Shown here in pieces: positions 21,340 through 29,426 of a stretch of 64,000 nucleotides of DNA. The position numbers were made by a program, and so were the translations under genes. The stretch is from Isochrysis galbana (Eukaryota > Haptophyta > Isochrysidales > Isochrysidaceae), in NCBI GenBank assembly GCA_018136815.1, contig CM030931.1, positions 3,912,148 to 3,976,147 on the forward strand, written 5' to 3'. The stretch's first letter is position 1. The number at the start of each line of letters is the position of its first letter. The notes under the pieces are model-generated. The model did no database searches, was not told the DNA's origin, and saw nothing but the letters and a program-made list of their open reading frames with translations.

Positions 21340-21791
21340 CGCGCGCGCGCGCGCGCGGCATGTGTCTGTGTCTGTGTCTGTGTCTGTGTCTGTTTGTCTG
21401 TGTGTCTGTGTCTGTGTGTCTGTGTGTGTTTCCTCCTCCGCCCGCCCTCGCTGGCGTACCTGAGGAGAGAACAGTGGCTGTCATGTTCTTGGGGAGGAGG
21501 TGAGGGAGGGAAAGAGAGGTGGTGGGGCGGGGGGGAGGAGGGGCGGGGGATATGTGTGTGTGCTGTTCCCCGCTCTCTGCCCGCCCGCGCTGGCGCACCT
21601 GAGGAGAGGACGGTGGCTGCCATCTTCTTGGAGACTCCAGCTCTCGCGGCGATGGCATCGACCAGCTCTCCCTTGGAGACAGCCATGCGCGGCGCGCCAG
21701 CCCGGCCCGGCACGCGTGGAGGGAGCACTGTGCACCGACCAGACGGGAGGGAGAGCAGCAGGAGCACGGAGAGGAGGGAGGGGAGGCGCAT
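20416..21791 (-). CDS. HU-family DNA-binding protein, probably plastid-targeted, 4 exons
   Basis: Histone-like HU/IHF protein that bends and packages DNA. Exons on the minus strand: 21791-21599, 20830-20790, 20689-20596, 20528-20416; 146 residues, all GT-AG and in phase. The HU domain starts [21 protein letters not shown] at about residue 36, followed by [14 protein letters not shown], the signature [20 protein letters not shown] (DNA-binding arm) and the C-terminal [16 protein letters not shown]. The first 35 residues ([20 protein letters not shown], then Arg/Pro/Ala-rich) look like an ER signal peptide plus transit peptide, as used for secondary plastids; targeting is inferred. Intron 1 (about 770 bases) holds microsatellites and degenerate copies of the end of exon 1. 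An internal start at MAVSK would give an untargeted protein. Confidence 0.9.
21138..21530 (-). repeat. Duplicated exon-1 tails inside HU intron 1
   Basis: The exon-1 end coding [10 protein letters not shown] (21599-21635) recurs at 21455-21495 as [10 protein letters not shown] with its own GTACGC donor and a pyrimidine-AG acceptor-like 5' side. It recurs again, degenerate, at about 21138-21165 (KEMAAM). Each copy is flanked by GA-rich and TG-rich tracts, so the whole unit was tandemly multiplied. Confidence 0.7.
21205..21430. repeat. (GT)n-(GC)n-(TGTGTC)n microsatellite
   Basis: About 100 bases of alternating GT (21237-21330) run into GCGCGC (21331-21357) and then TGTGTC hexamers to 21420. 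The alternating purine-pyrimidine pattern is the classic Z-DNA-prone type. It lies in HU intron 1. Confidence 0.95.
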
Positions 21792-22051
21792 TTGGGGGAG
21801 GAGAGGGGGGAGAGGAGGCGGGGAGAGAGAGAGAGCGGGGGGAGGAGGGCTGCGGAGGACGGGGGGGGAGGGGGTGGCGTTTACAGAAGAAATGGGGGGA
21901 GGAGAAATATAAGAAGCGGGCGGTAGGTCGAGGATGGGAACATTCAAAGTGGACCTCCTTGTATGAGAAAGAAGACGTCTTGGAGAGAGAAAGAAACTCC
22001 GGGAGAGGTGTGCGGTGCTGCGGCGTCGGGCCAGCGGAGGCAGCCGAGAGA

Positions 22052-22083
<32 letters not shown>

Positions 22084-22259
22084 GGGCGGCGGGGGGGCGC
22101 GGAGGAGGGCTGAAGCCCACAGAGAGTCCACTCGGAGGGGGTCGAGTTTATGAGAATTTAATCCCTTGATATCATTTGAAACAGCCTTGACGACCGAGCG
22201 AGAAGGTAGATCAAGCGCTCCATCGGATGACCTGAGGATACGTTATACTTTCGCCCTCA

Positions 22260-22620
22260 TTTCGTTAGATTCCCCGTGGGAAGCGTGCGGTGGGTGAGGT
22301 TCGCCCCGAGGCTCCGCCCGCGAGGGGAGCGACGGGGCGGAGGCGCTCCCCTCTCTCTCCTCTCGTTTTGTTTTTCGCGGGTGTTTTGTTTTCGTCCGTA
22401 GGGTTTTCTTTTCGTTGTCCCACGCGGCGCAACAACAAAACGCCCTCCGACGCGTCCCGTCTATTTTTGGCATGGGCGGGTGCGCCGCGCGAGGGCATTC
22501 ACACCCTCGATCCTACTCGTAGATGTGTAGGCGTGGGAAGAGCGCGAACGCCTCGTGCCCCCCCCCCATCGGAGATACGGCCCACGACTCCCCGAGATAT
22601 GGATATGGAAGATACGGCTG
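22260..22620. other. Unassigned spacer upstream of HU
   Basis: Mixed GC-rich sequence with frames on both strands, none with a recognisable domain. The part nearest 21950-22150 is GA-rich on the plus strand, i.e. CT-rich on the HU sense strand, and may hold its promoter. Confidence 0.4.
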
Positions 22621-22624
22621 TACG

Positions 22625-23350
22625 GCTGTATCTAGCCCGGTCACTCACTCATTTTAACCACTATTTTCGACCTCCCCTTGTTGTATTCAGGCCTTTTGGC
22701 ATGAATATTTCGGCACGAGTACGAGCCTTCTTCGCTATATACCGTCTTCTATGTTCGCCGTGGTCGCGCAAGGCGTGCAGATTCGGATTCTCCCTGGGCT
22801 AAAGTCCTGGTTCGCCGATTTTCGTCTCGAAATTCGAGGATAAGAGTTTAATTTTTACTGTTACGGTAATTGTTCACGCGTTTAAGGTAAGAAATGCAGG
22901 TAACAGAACTGGGCCCCTCTGCATTTCCTTCCCCCCCCCCTTCTGCATTTCACCCCCCCCCCCCCTCTGCAGTTCCCCCCCCCTCTGCAGTTCCCCCCCC
23001 CCCTCCGCAGATTTCTTCCCCCCCCCCCTCCGTCGTTCCCCCCCTCCGCAGATTTCCTCCCCACCCCATGAAAAACTATTGTTATAGTTTTAGCGATGGA
23101 GCGCGCGCCGACCGCTCCCACATCCCAGCCCCCCGCCGCCACGACGCCCCAACGAGGCCGACCCAAGCCGCCGGAGCCCAAGCGCTCGCAACCCTCAGCC
23201 CCTCCCGATCAGGACGTCGAGATGGCGCCACCTCCCTCGCCCCCCAAGCAGCCACACAACCAGGGAACAGGCAGAGTCCTGTTCCCTGGTGCAGACCGGG
23301 CTACCGACTACCGATATCTCTCAACGCCGTCGTTTATCGTTTACGTTTGA
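22625..23350 (+). mobile_element. MERAP LINE head with 5' leader and ORF1 start
   Basis: Begins with TAGCCCGGTCACTCACTC and about 240 bases of leader, which recurs inverted at 49985-50215. After a C-rich TGCAGTTCCCCCC minisatellite (22905-23060) comes AACTATTGTTATAGTTTT directly before the start codon at 23096. The ORF1 head reads MERAPTAPTSQPPAATTP, then RGRPKPPEPKRSQ, then GTGRVLFPG; it stops at 23350 where similarity is lost. There is no endonuclease or RT part. Confidence 0.7.
22891..23070. repeat. C-rich TGCAGTTCCCCCC minisatellite
   Basis: Imperfect units of CTCTGCAGTTCCCCCCCCC or TCTGCATTTC plus C runs. The same unit appears in reverse orientation at 25180-25640, so the intervening 2 kb is flanked by inverted low-complexity arrays. 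Confidence 0.8.
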
Positions 23351-23600
23351 TCGGGGTACGGGAACGTACGGGAATTCCTTTCCAGTTCCCCCCCCGCGGT
23401 CGCCGAATTTCCCCCCCGCGGCCGCCGAATAGTTCCCCCCGCGTGGAGCTCTCTTGTTTCCTGCCAGCAAGCCGTCATCTTGCCCACGAAAATCGCCGAA
23501 GGGAAAAAGAAAACCCCCCTGCGGAAGGGGAAGGGAAAAAGAAAACCCCCCTGGGAAAAAGAAAACCCCCCCCCGTCTTTGCTGAAGACGAGAGAGAGAG

Positions 23601-24098
23601 ATGGAGAGGCGGGAGAGAGAGTGGACGGGGGGGGGAGGGAGGGGCTCCTCCAAGAGGGTGCGCGGCGCCGAGGCGGACGCGAACGAGCTCGGCTACACGC
23701 AGGGCGGCGCGCGCCGGCGGGTGATCCGCACTGCCGACGGCCGTTGCCTCAGATTCGGCCACGGAGCCACCCTCCGAGCAGTGCTCGCGCTGATGAGCCG
23801 CGAACTGCCGATGCTCAGGGCGCTGGCGGACATGCATCCCCCACAATATACTCGCTGGTGCGCGCTGGCTATGCACAGACCTGCAGCTTAACGGGTTCAT
23901 ACCGATCCTCTCCACTCTGCGCGTAGGGTGCGCCGCACGCTGAGCCAGATCAGTGCGCTGATCGCGCGGCAGCCGCCCGACCCGTTGGATGAGGCTGCAT
24001 TCAAGGCCATCGTCCGGGCGTGGCGAAACATGCTATTCATCCAGGCCTGGCTGGGAGATTCGCGACCCCCGCCGGCCGAGCCCGCCCCCAGATTCTGA
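23601..24098 (+). CDS. Hypothetical protein, two exons
   Basis: Proposed exons 23601-23857 and 23927-24098, 142 residues, with donor TG|GTGCGC and acceptor GTAG in matching phase. The unspliced frame stops soon after the junction. Visible text: ARRRVIRTADGRCLRFGHGA, then LRAVLALMSRELPMLRALAD, then across the junction WVRRTLSQISALIARQPPDP and FKAIVRAWRNMLFIQAWLGD. Mostly helical, basic, no known domain recognised. The first 20 residues are low-complexity (GA-rich DNA), so the true start may lie further in or on an upstream exon. It could be a remnant rather than an active gene. Confidence 0.45.
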
Positions 24099-24099
24099 G

Positions 24100-24640
24100 T
24101 GGTTCGCCGTTCTCGATGGATTCGATGGCATCAGATGGCGCGTGCACACATGTGAAAGACGTCGGATAGCACAATCACCATCATGGCACGATATGTGAGC
24201 CTGAGATTGACCGCCGACTGTTCGAGAGGATGGTCGGCCAATCCAATTGTTGCATTGCACGGTTACAAGAATTCTGCGGAAGGTGATGCGCCTGGTGGCA
24301 CCCACTCCACGCCCCATTCATTTCTCGCTCGATCCTCGAGGCATCCTGTTACGGGTCCATCGTGGGTCCCACAGTATCATCCATGGTCGCCAGCCCGATC
24401 TGCGCTCTAGCTGCCCTCGAAGCCGCGAATACAGCGGCAGATCTCCTCCTCTCACTATACGGAATGCAAGCAGCATCATCGAGCATAATCGAGTAGCAGC
24501 ACGAGCACAAGCACACTGCCACATAGGGTGACCATTCTCTTACACCCCTCTCCCACTGTCCTAGTCAAGGCCTCCCCTTGGGTGTCCTAAGAGCAAAAGG
24601 TGAGGGGAGTGAAGGGACACCTTTGAGAATGCCTGTTTTT
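24100..24640. other. Spacer without a supported gene
   Basis: Less GC-rich than its surroundings, with no convincing open frame or repeat match. It probably includes the 3' end of the hypothetical gene. Confidence 0.45.
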
Positions 24641-24654
24641 TTTGAGGGAAGTGA

Positions 24655-25035
24655 TTAAACTGTTGTTGTAGTTCTAGCGATGGAGCGCGCGCCGCCGGCT
24701 CCCACCTCCACCTCCCAGCCCACCACAGTCACGACGCCCCAACGGGGCCGCCCGAAGCCACCAGAGCCAAAGTGCGCACAGGCCGCCGCCCCTGCCGACG
24801 ACGACGTCGACATGCTTCCGCCTCCTCCCTCCGGCCAGACCTCACAGAGAGGGGGGACAGGATTGACGAATTGGGTTGGCCCACATGCCCACATGGCCTG
24901 AGGGCGATGAGGAGGGTGGCAAGCCAGGAGGAGAAGCAGAGGAAGGCAGGCAGGCGGGCTTGGGCGAAGGTGTCGTTCCGTCAATTGTGGGACATCAGTC
25001 GATTTGAGCGATCGAATGTCCACAGTTGTATATAG
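24655..25035 (+). mobile_element. Short MERAP-headed non-autonomous element
   Basis: Starts with the conserved pre-start sequence (TGTTGTAGTTCTAGCG) and MERAPPAPTSTSQPTTVTTP...RGRPKPPEPK, then jumps to GGCCTGAGGGCGATGAGGAG and AGAGGAAGGCAGGCAGGCGG. The same head and the same downstream block occur at 58385-59090, with more sequence between. It is therefore an internally deleted derivative of the MERAP LINE. Confidence 0.65.
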
Positions 25036-25179
25036 AGCAGTATTTTAAAATTAAATGCAGACTAGCATAACAACTTTTTTTCTCTGCTTCCCCCCGCGGT
25101 GCATGTTACCCCGAGGGGGTTGAGGGAAGAGAAGACGGCGTCTCAACGCGCGGACGCGGAAGAGAGCCGCCGTCTCGGC

Positions 25180-25645
25180 GCGTGGAGGGGGGGAAGCGGC
25201 GGAGGGGGGGGAAGGAAATCTGCGGGGGGGGGGGGAGGACCGCCGTCTCGGCGCGCGGAGGGGGGGAAGACCGCGCGGAGGGGGGGGGAACGGCAGAGGG
25301 GGGGAGGAGCGGAGGGGGGGGGGGAGGGGAGCAGAGGAGGGGGGGGGAAGGGGAGCAGAGGGGGGGGGGGGGGAGAAACTGCCGAAGGGGGTGAGATCCC
25401 AACACTGACCCAATTCTCCCTCACATTGACGTATTTTTCCCGGCCTGGCCCGGGAAAATCAAGGAACGGAGGGAGGGGAGGGAGGAGAGCTGCGGAAGGG
25501 GGGGGAACCGCGGAAGGGGGGGGATCACCACACTGACCCAATCCTCCCTCACATTCACGTATTTTTCCCGGCCTGGCCCGGGAAAATCAGGGAATGGAGA
25601 GGGAGGAGGGAGGAGAGCTGCGGAAGGGGGGGGGAACTGCAGAGG
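25180..25645. repeat. G-rich minisatellite with two 128-base hairpin repeats
   Basis: G-run arrays (GGCGGAGGGGGGGGAA type) surround two copies of a block at about 25401-25470 and 25529-25597. The block contains CACTGACCCAATYCTCCCTC and an inverted repeat, TTTTCCCGG...CCGGGAAAA, able to form a nine-base-pair stem. Confidence 0.8.
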
Positions 25646-25660
25646 CGCCTGGCCTGGTCA

Positions 25661-26098
25661 ATGCCCCAACTCATCGCCACCATCGCCCTCTGGCTCCGCT
25701 CCTCTCCGTCCCCCTCCGCATTCGCAGCCGACGCCTCCCCCGCCCCCGAACCACCCATACCTCACGCCGATCCCATCGCCCACACCGCCGCCGCCAACCT
25801 TCGCCCAACGCGCCCGAGCCGCTCCCCAGCCTGTTTCGTCTGTGGCAAACCTTCCTGCAATTCCCGCACCTGTCCCCTCCGCTGCCCCACCTGCGGCGAC
25901 AAGTTCTGCGTCGGCGCGCGCCCGCCCTCCGCCTGCGTCGTGCACGCCGCCATCCCGCCTGACCCCCGCGCCCTCACCAACGCCCTCGGCGAGCCTCTGC
26001 CCACGCACCCGTTTCTACGAACATCTCGTCCGCCTCTGAGTCGAACGCCGCCACCCTCTTCCTTCCGCCCGCTTCCCCCTCAGCTCGCGTCGCCTTAG
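25661..26098 (+). CDS. Cys-rich knuckle ORF, retroelement-like
   Basis: Frame of 145 codons with Pro/Ala-rich N-terminus, then CFVCGKPSCNSRTCPLRCPT and CGDKFCVGARP, then NALGEPLPTHPF. The cysteine pattern C-x2-C-x4-C-x4-C-x3-C-x2-C-x4-C is shared with 8758-9210. The pattern suggests a nucleic-acid-binding zinc knuckle as in ORF1/gag proteins. A LINE family A 3' UTR piece follows at 26120. Function not established. Confidence 0.5.
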   Translation: MPQLIATIALWLRSSPSPSAFAADASPAPEPPIPHADPIAHTAAANLRPTRPSRSPACFVCGKPSCNSRTCPLRCPTCGDKFCVGARPPSACVVHAAIPPDPRALTNALGEPLPTHPFLRTSRPPLSRTPPPSSFRPLPPQLASP

Positions 26099-26119
26099 CC
26101 CCGCCCCGCCCCGACTCCT

Positions 26120-26224
26120 CCCTCGCCGACGGGTTGTTAGGGGTTATGGTTGGGTAGAAGGGAGGTCCACAAGCACACTGCCTCACGCCGCACGTGTAGC
26201 GGAGATTTTTAAGAAGATTTTTTT
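26120..26224 (+). repeat. LINE family A 3' UTR tail fragment
   Basis: Matches 19575-19675: GGGTTATGGTTGGGTAGAAG, CTGCCTCACGCCGCAC, ending TTTTTAAGAAGA and seven T. Sense strand is plus, so the terminus is again oligo(T). Confidence 0.8.
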
Positions 26225-26245
26225 CAAAGCTTCCCCGGCTTCTAC

Positions 26246-27580
26246 GAGGTAAATAATAAACCTTTTAATAGTCTCACCGCACACACGGCCGTGGACCCTC
26301 TACTTTCTACTCACGTAGGAAAACTTTCAACAGCCCCACTCCCCCGGCCCTTCTCCCCCCGCCATAAATATGGTCCGGTGGCCCGCGCCTCCCCCCGGTG
26401 ATAGGGCGGTCAAACAGGGGCTTTTTAACTATTAGTAAGGGCCGGGCTGCATTTTTTGACCGTGGCGAGATGCCCAATAAAAAACCTCCGGGGGGGCTAC
26501 CTGACGCGACGAAAATCTTCGCCAAGAAATGGTGCGATCCGCCCCCCCCTCTCTCCCCCTCCGTCACGCGCGCTCGCGGCGCGGCGCGCCCGGGATCAGT
26601 TCGAAGTTGGGCTCTCCGGGCCTCCCTCGGAGACGTCGGACGTCCAATGGGCTCCACGGCTGGCTGATTTCGACGAGATTTCGGCGCGCGGTTCGCCCGA
26701 TTGGCGTGACTGTGCGGGTGGCCCCTGTGTATTTGGTGTCTGGCGGGGTCACTCATCTGGATGGATCGTCGAAAACGGGCACGCACCGTGCCCGGTCTCG
26801 ATTTGAAGTTGAGCTTCTCGGCCCTTTGCGACCTTTTTTTGTTGGTTTTGGTTACGTTTTGTTGTGAGGACCCAAGGGGGGGGTCTTGGTCCTAATGGGC
26901 CCTGGATATGTGTTTGTCGGGTGTATAGGGAACTTTCTACCGAAGAAAATCCTCAAATTTTCTCAACCGTGAGATGGCCATTTTCGCTACCCCTAATAAA
27001 AAACCCTGTTTGACCGCCCTACCGGTGATCATTCCCCCCCTTCCTCCTGTGTCTCCGAGTGGGCGGCGGTCTCAGCCCCGACTTATCCTGTAAACAGGTG
27101 CGGGACTTACCTATTTTTCGGTGAGCGGAGCTCTCGCTCCGCCCACCCCCTTCTCCGCGCTCTCTCTCCCCGCTCCCGCGGCACGCGCGATGGCGCGCCT
27201 GCGGCAGGCCTGCAGCTGCCCCTGGCGACCCCTGGAGGCTCCTGGAGGCCAGCTCTGGGGGCGGAGGAGGCTGGGACTGGGCCCTGGCCTCCCCTGCCTC
27301 TCCCTCGCTGGCGCCCCTGAGCCTCTGGGGCCCCCAATCTGCACATGCCTGCCTGTCGACCAGGGGGGGAGGGGGGGTTGGAGCGATGGGCTGGTCACGA
27401 GGGGCCAGGATGGGCGAATGGGGCGAGCCTGTGGGGAAGGGAGTGGGTCAGTAGGGCAGTGGCCTCCTGGCAAGCCATCAGGCGTGCCAGGAGGATGGGT
27501 GGTTCCTCCCCCATGGCAGGAGAGGAGTGGAGAGAGGGGGGGGCTCGTGCCCCCCCATGGGTCAACCAAGTATAAACTTA
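26246..27580 (-). mobile_element. R repeat, copy 1, split by a TIR element
   Basis: About 700 bases shared with 50299-51060: 26250-26400 matches the left part (CTTTTAATAGTCTCACCGC to CCCGGTGAT) and 27020-27575 the right part (about 510 bases including GGTGCGGGACTTAC and GCGAGCCTGT). Read on the minus strand it ends in the GGTGAGACTATTAA motif shared with LINE 3' tails and starts near a CTAAGTTTATACTTGG head, so it is best seen as a non-autonomous LINE-related element. The TIR element at 26401-27020 is inserted in it. Confidence 0.75.
26401..27020. mobile_element. Non-autonomous DNA transposon with 17-18 bp TIRs
   Basis: The ends are AGGGCGGTCAAACAGGG and its exact reverse complement CCCTGTTTGACCGCCCT, about 615 bases apart. 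The flanks carry a direct repeat, CCGGTGA(T), found once at the empty site in R copy 2 (about 50493-50500); this is a 7-8 base target duplication. There is no transposase; short frames only. Diverged end fragments lie at 9855-9948 and 19745-19885. The 8-bp-class duplication would suit hAT-like mobilisation, but the superfamily is not determined. Confidence 0.85.
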
Positions 27581-27725
27581 GTTGTGGCTTCTACGAGGTA
27601 AAGCGTCTTCGGCTTCTACGAGTTAAAAGCGGCTTCTACGAGCTAAAGCTTCCCCGGCTTCTACGAGTTAAAGCGGCTTCTACGAGTTAAAGCTTCCCCG
27701 GCTTCTACGAGTTAAAAAGCTTCCT
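27577..27725. repeat. Tandem GGCTTCTACGAGTTAAAG repeat
   Basis: Six or seven imperfect units of GGCTTCTACGAGTTAAAGC, some with a TTCCCC spacer. A single unit also sits at 26236-26256 at the other side of R copy 1, so the array may mark the edges of the insertion. Confidence 0.8.
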
Positions 27726-27759
27726 TTCGCTGCTCGCGGGAGGTGCCACGTGCGCCCCG

Positions 27760-28000
27760 CGAAAGGGGGGAAGAGAGAGGGAGGGAGAGAGGGAGGGAGA
27801 GAGGGAGGGAGAACCCTCAGAATATAGGAAAGAAGGTGCAGAATGGGGAAGTGTTGGCGGAAGGATGAGGAGGCGGGCAGCACCCTCCCTCGCTCCCTCG
27901 CATCTCAAACGTAATCAGTACAGATACAAACGAACTCTGTGAGAGGATCGCTTGGAGACGGTGACACCTGCTCTCTCCTTCTCTCTCCCTCTCTCTCTCT

Positions 28001-28050
<50 letters not shown>

Positions 28051-28171
28051 CTCTCTCCTTCTCTCTCTCTCTCTCCCCTTTCGATTCTCTCCCAGAGACG
28101 TCGTGGGGAGATAGCTCTCTCCCCACACTACGAGAGAGTCCGCGCGAGAAAAAAGGATCGGAAGCCCTTCC

Positions 28172-28213
<42 letters not shown>

Positions 28214-28911
28214 TCTTCTCCTCTCTCTCTCCCTCTCTCTCACCCCATCTCTCCCTCTCCTCGACAATCTCTCTCTTCGAGGATCTCTCTCTTCTCCTCT
28301 CTCTCTCCACACAAAACAAACGACCTCTCTCTCTCTCTTTCCCTCTCTCTCCCCCCTCTCCCTCCCTCTCTCTCTCTCTCTCTCCAATTCTCTCGTACTC
28401 TCCCCCCCTCCCCCCCTCCCGCTTCATATCCATAAATAGCTCTATCTCGCCCCCCGCCGCGTCCCTTTGGTCCGCACCGCCCTCCACCCATCGTCTATTT
28501 AAAGATCAGGGGTACACGACCACAAACTCACAAAAGTATATATAGCCATGGCCACGCGAATATATATCCATAGCAAAGTCCACCCCCCCCCCCTCTCCAG
28601 AGAGAGAGAGAGGAGAGAGAGAGAACAGGAGAGGAGAGAGAGATGGAGAGAGAGACGGAGAGAGAGAGAGAAAAGAGAGAGAGAGAGAGAAGAAGAAGAA
28701 GAAGAAGAAGAAGAAGAAGAGGAGGAGAGTTCCCCCCCCCCCCGCGCGCGCGCCCCCCCCGCCCCCCCACTCTCTCTGCTCCCCCCCCGGGTCCCCCTTC
28801 CGCGCTCCTCGTTAAACCCAGAACGTGACTCCATCCCCCATTTCCAAGGTAAACATGGTAGTTTATTCCTCTACAAGGGGGTCCTCCCCGCCCCCCTCTC
28901 CTCCTCCCCCT

Positions 28912-28957
<46 letters not shown>

Positions 28958-29277
28958 GAGCCGCGCGCCCACCCTCTCCTCCCGAGAGCCGCGGCCGAGC
29001 TCCCCAAACCCAGGTCGAGGACCCACCCCCCTTTTATTACGTATCCAAGGCGATTTCATATAGTACCATCCCCTCCCCCGCTCCGCGCCCTCCGCGCCCA
29101 CCTCGCGAGAGCTGCACGGCCTTCCCTCTCTCTCTCCCTCCCTCTCTCTCTCCCCCTCTCTCTCCCTCTCTGACCACCCTCGGCGGCGGCGCGCCTCACA
29201 GCCACAAGCAGCACACACTCCTCTCCCCTCCTCTCCCTCCCCCTCTCCCTCCCTCCCTCTCCCTCCCTCCCTCCCTT

Positions 29278-29331
<54 letters not shown>

Positions 29332-29420
29332 CCCCCCCCCCCCACCTCCTCCTCTCCTTCTCCAGCTTGCTCTCTCTCTCGCGCTCCGTCTCTTTTTCCT
29401 GCTCTCCGCTCTCCTCCGCC
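27760..29420. repeat. CT-rich tracts upstream of eRF3
   Basis: Long CTCTCTC tracts (27960-28430, 28900-28955, 29110-29360) on the eRF3 sense strand, with a GA/GAAGAA block at 28590-28725 and short unique islands at 28430-28560 and 28800-28880. The islands could hold promoter or 5' UTR sequence. Frames are low-complexity only. Confidence 0.8.
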
Positions 29421-29426
29421 TCCACG

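Noticed and set aside
20416-21791. Bacterial contamination suggested by an HU gene
   Set aside because: The gene has three phase-consistent introns and a eukaryotic-type targeting leader, so it is nuclear.
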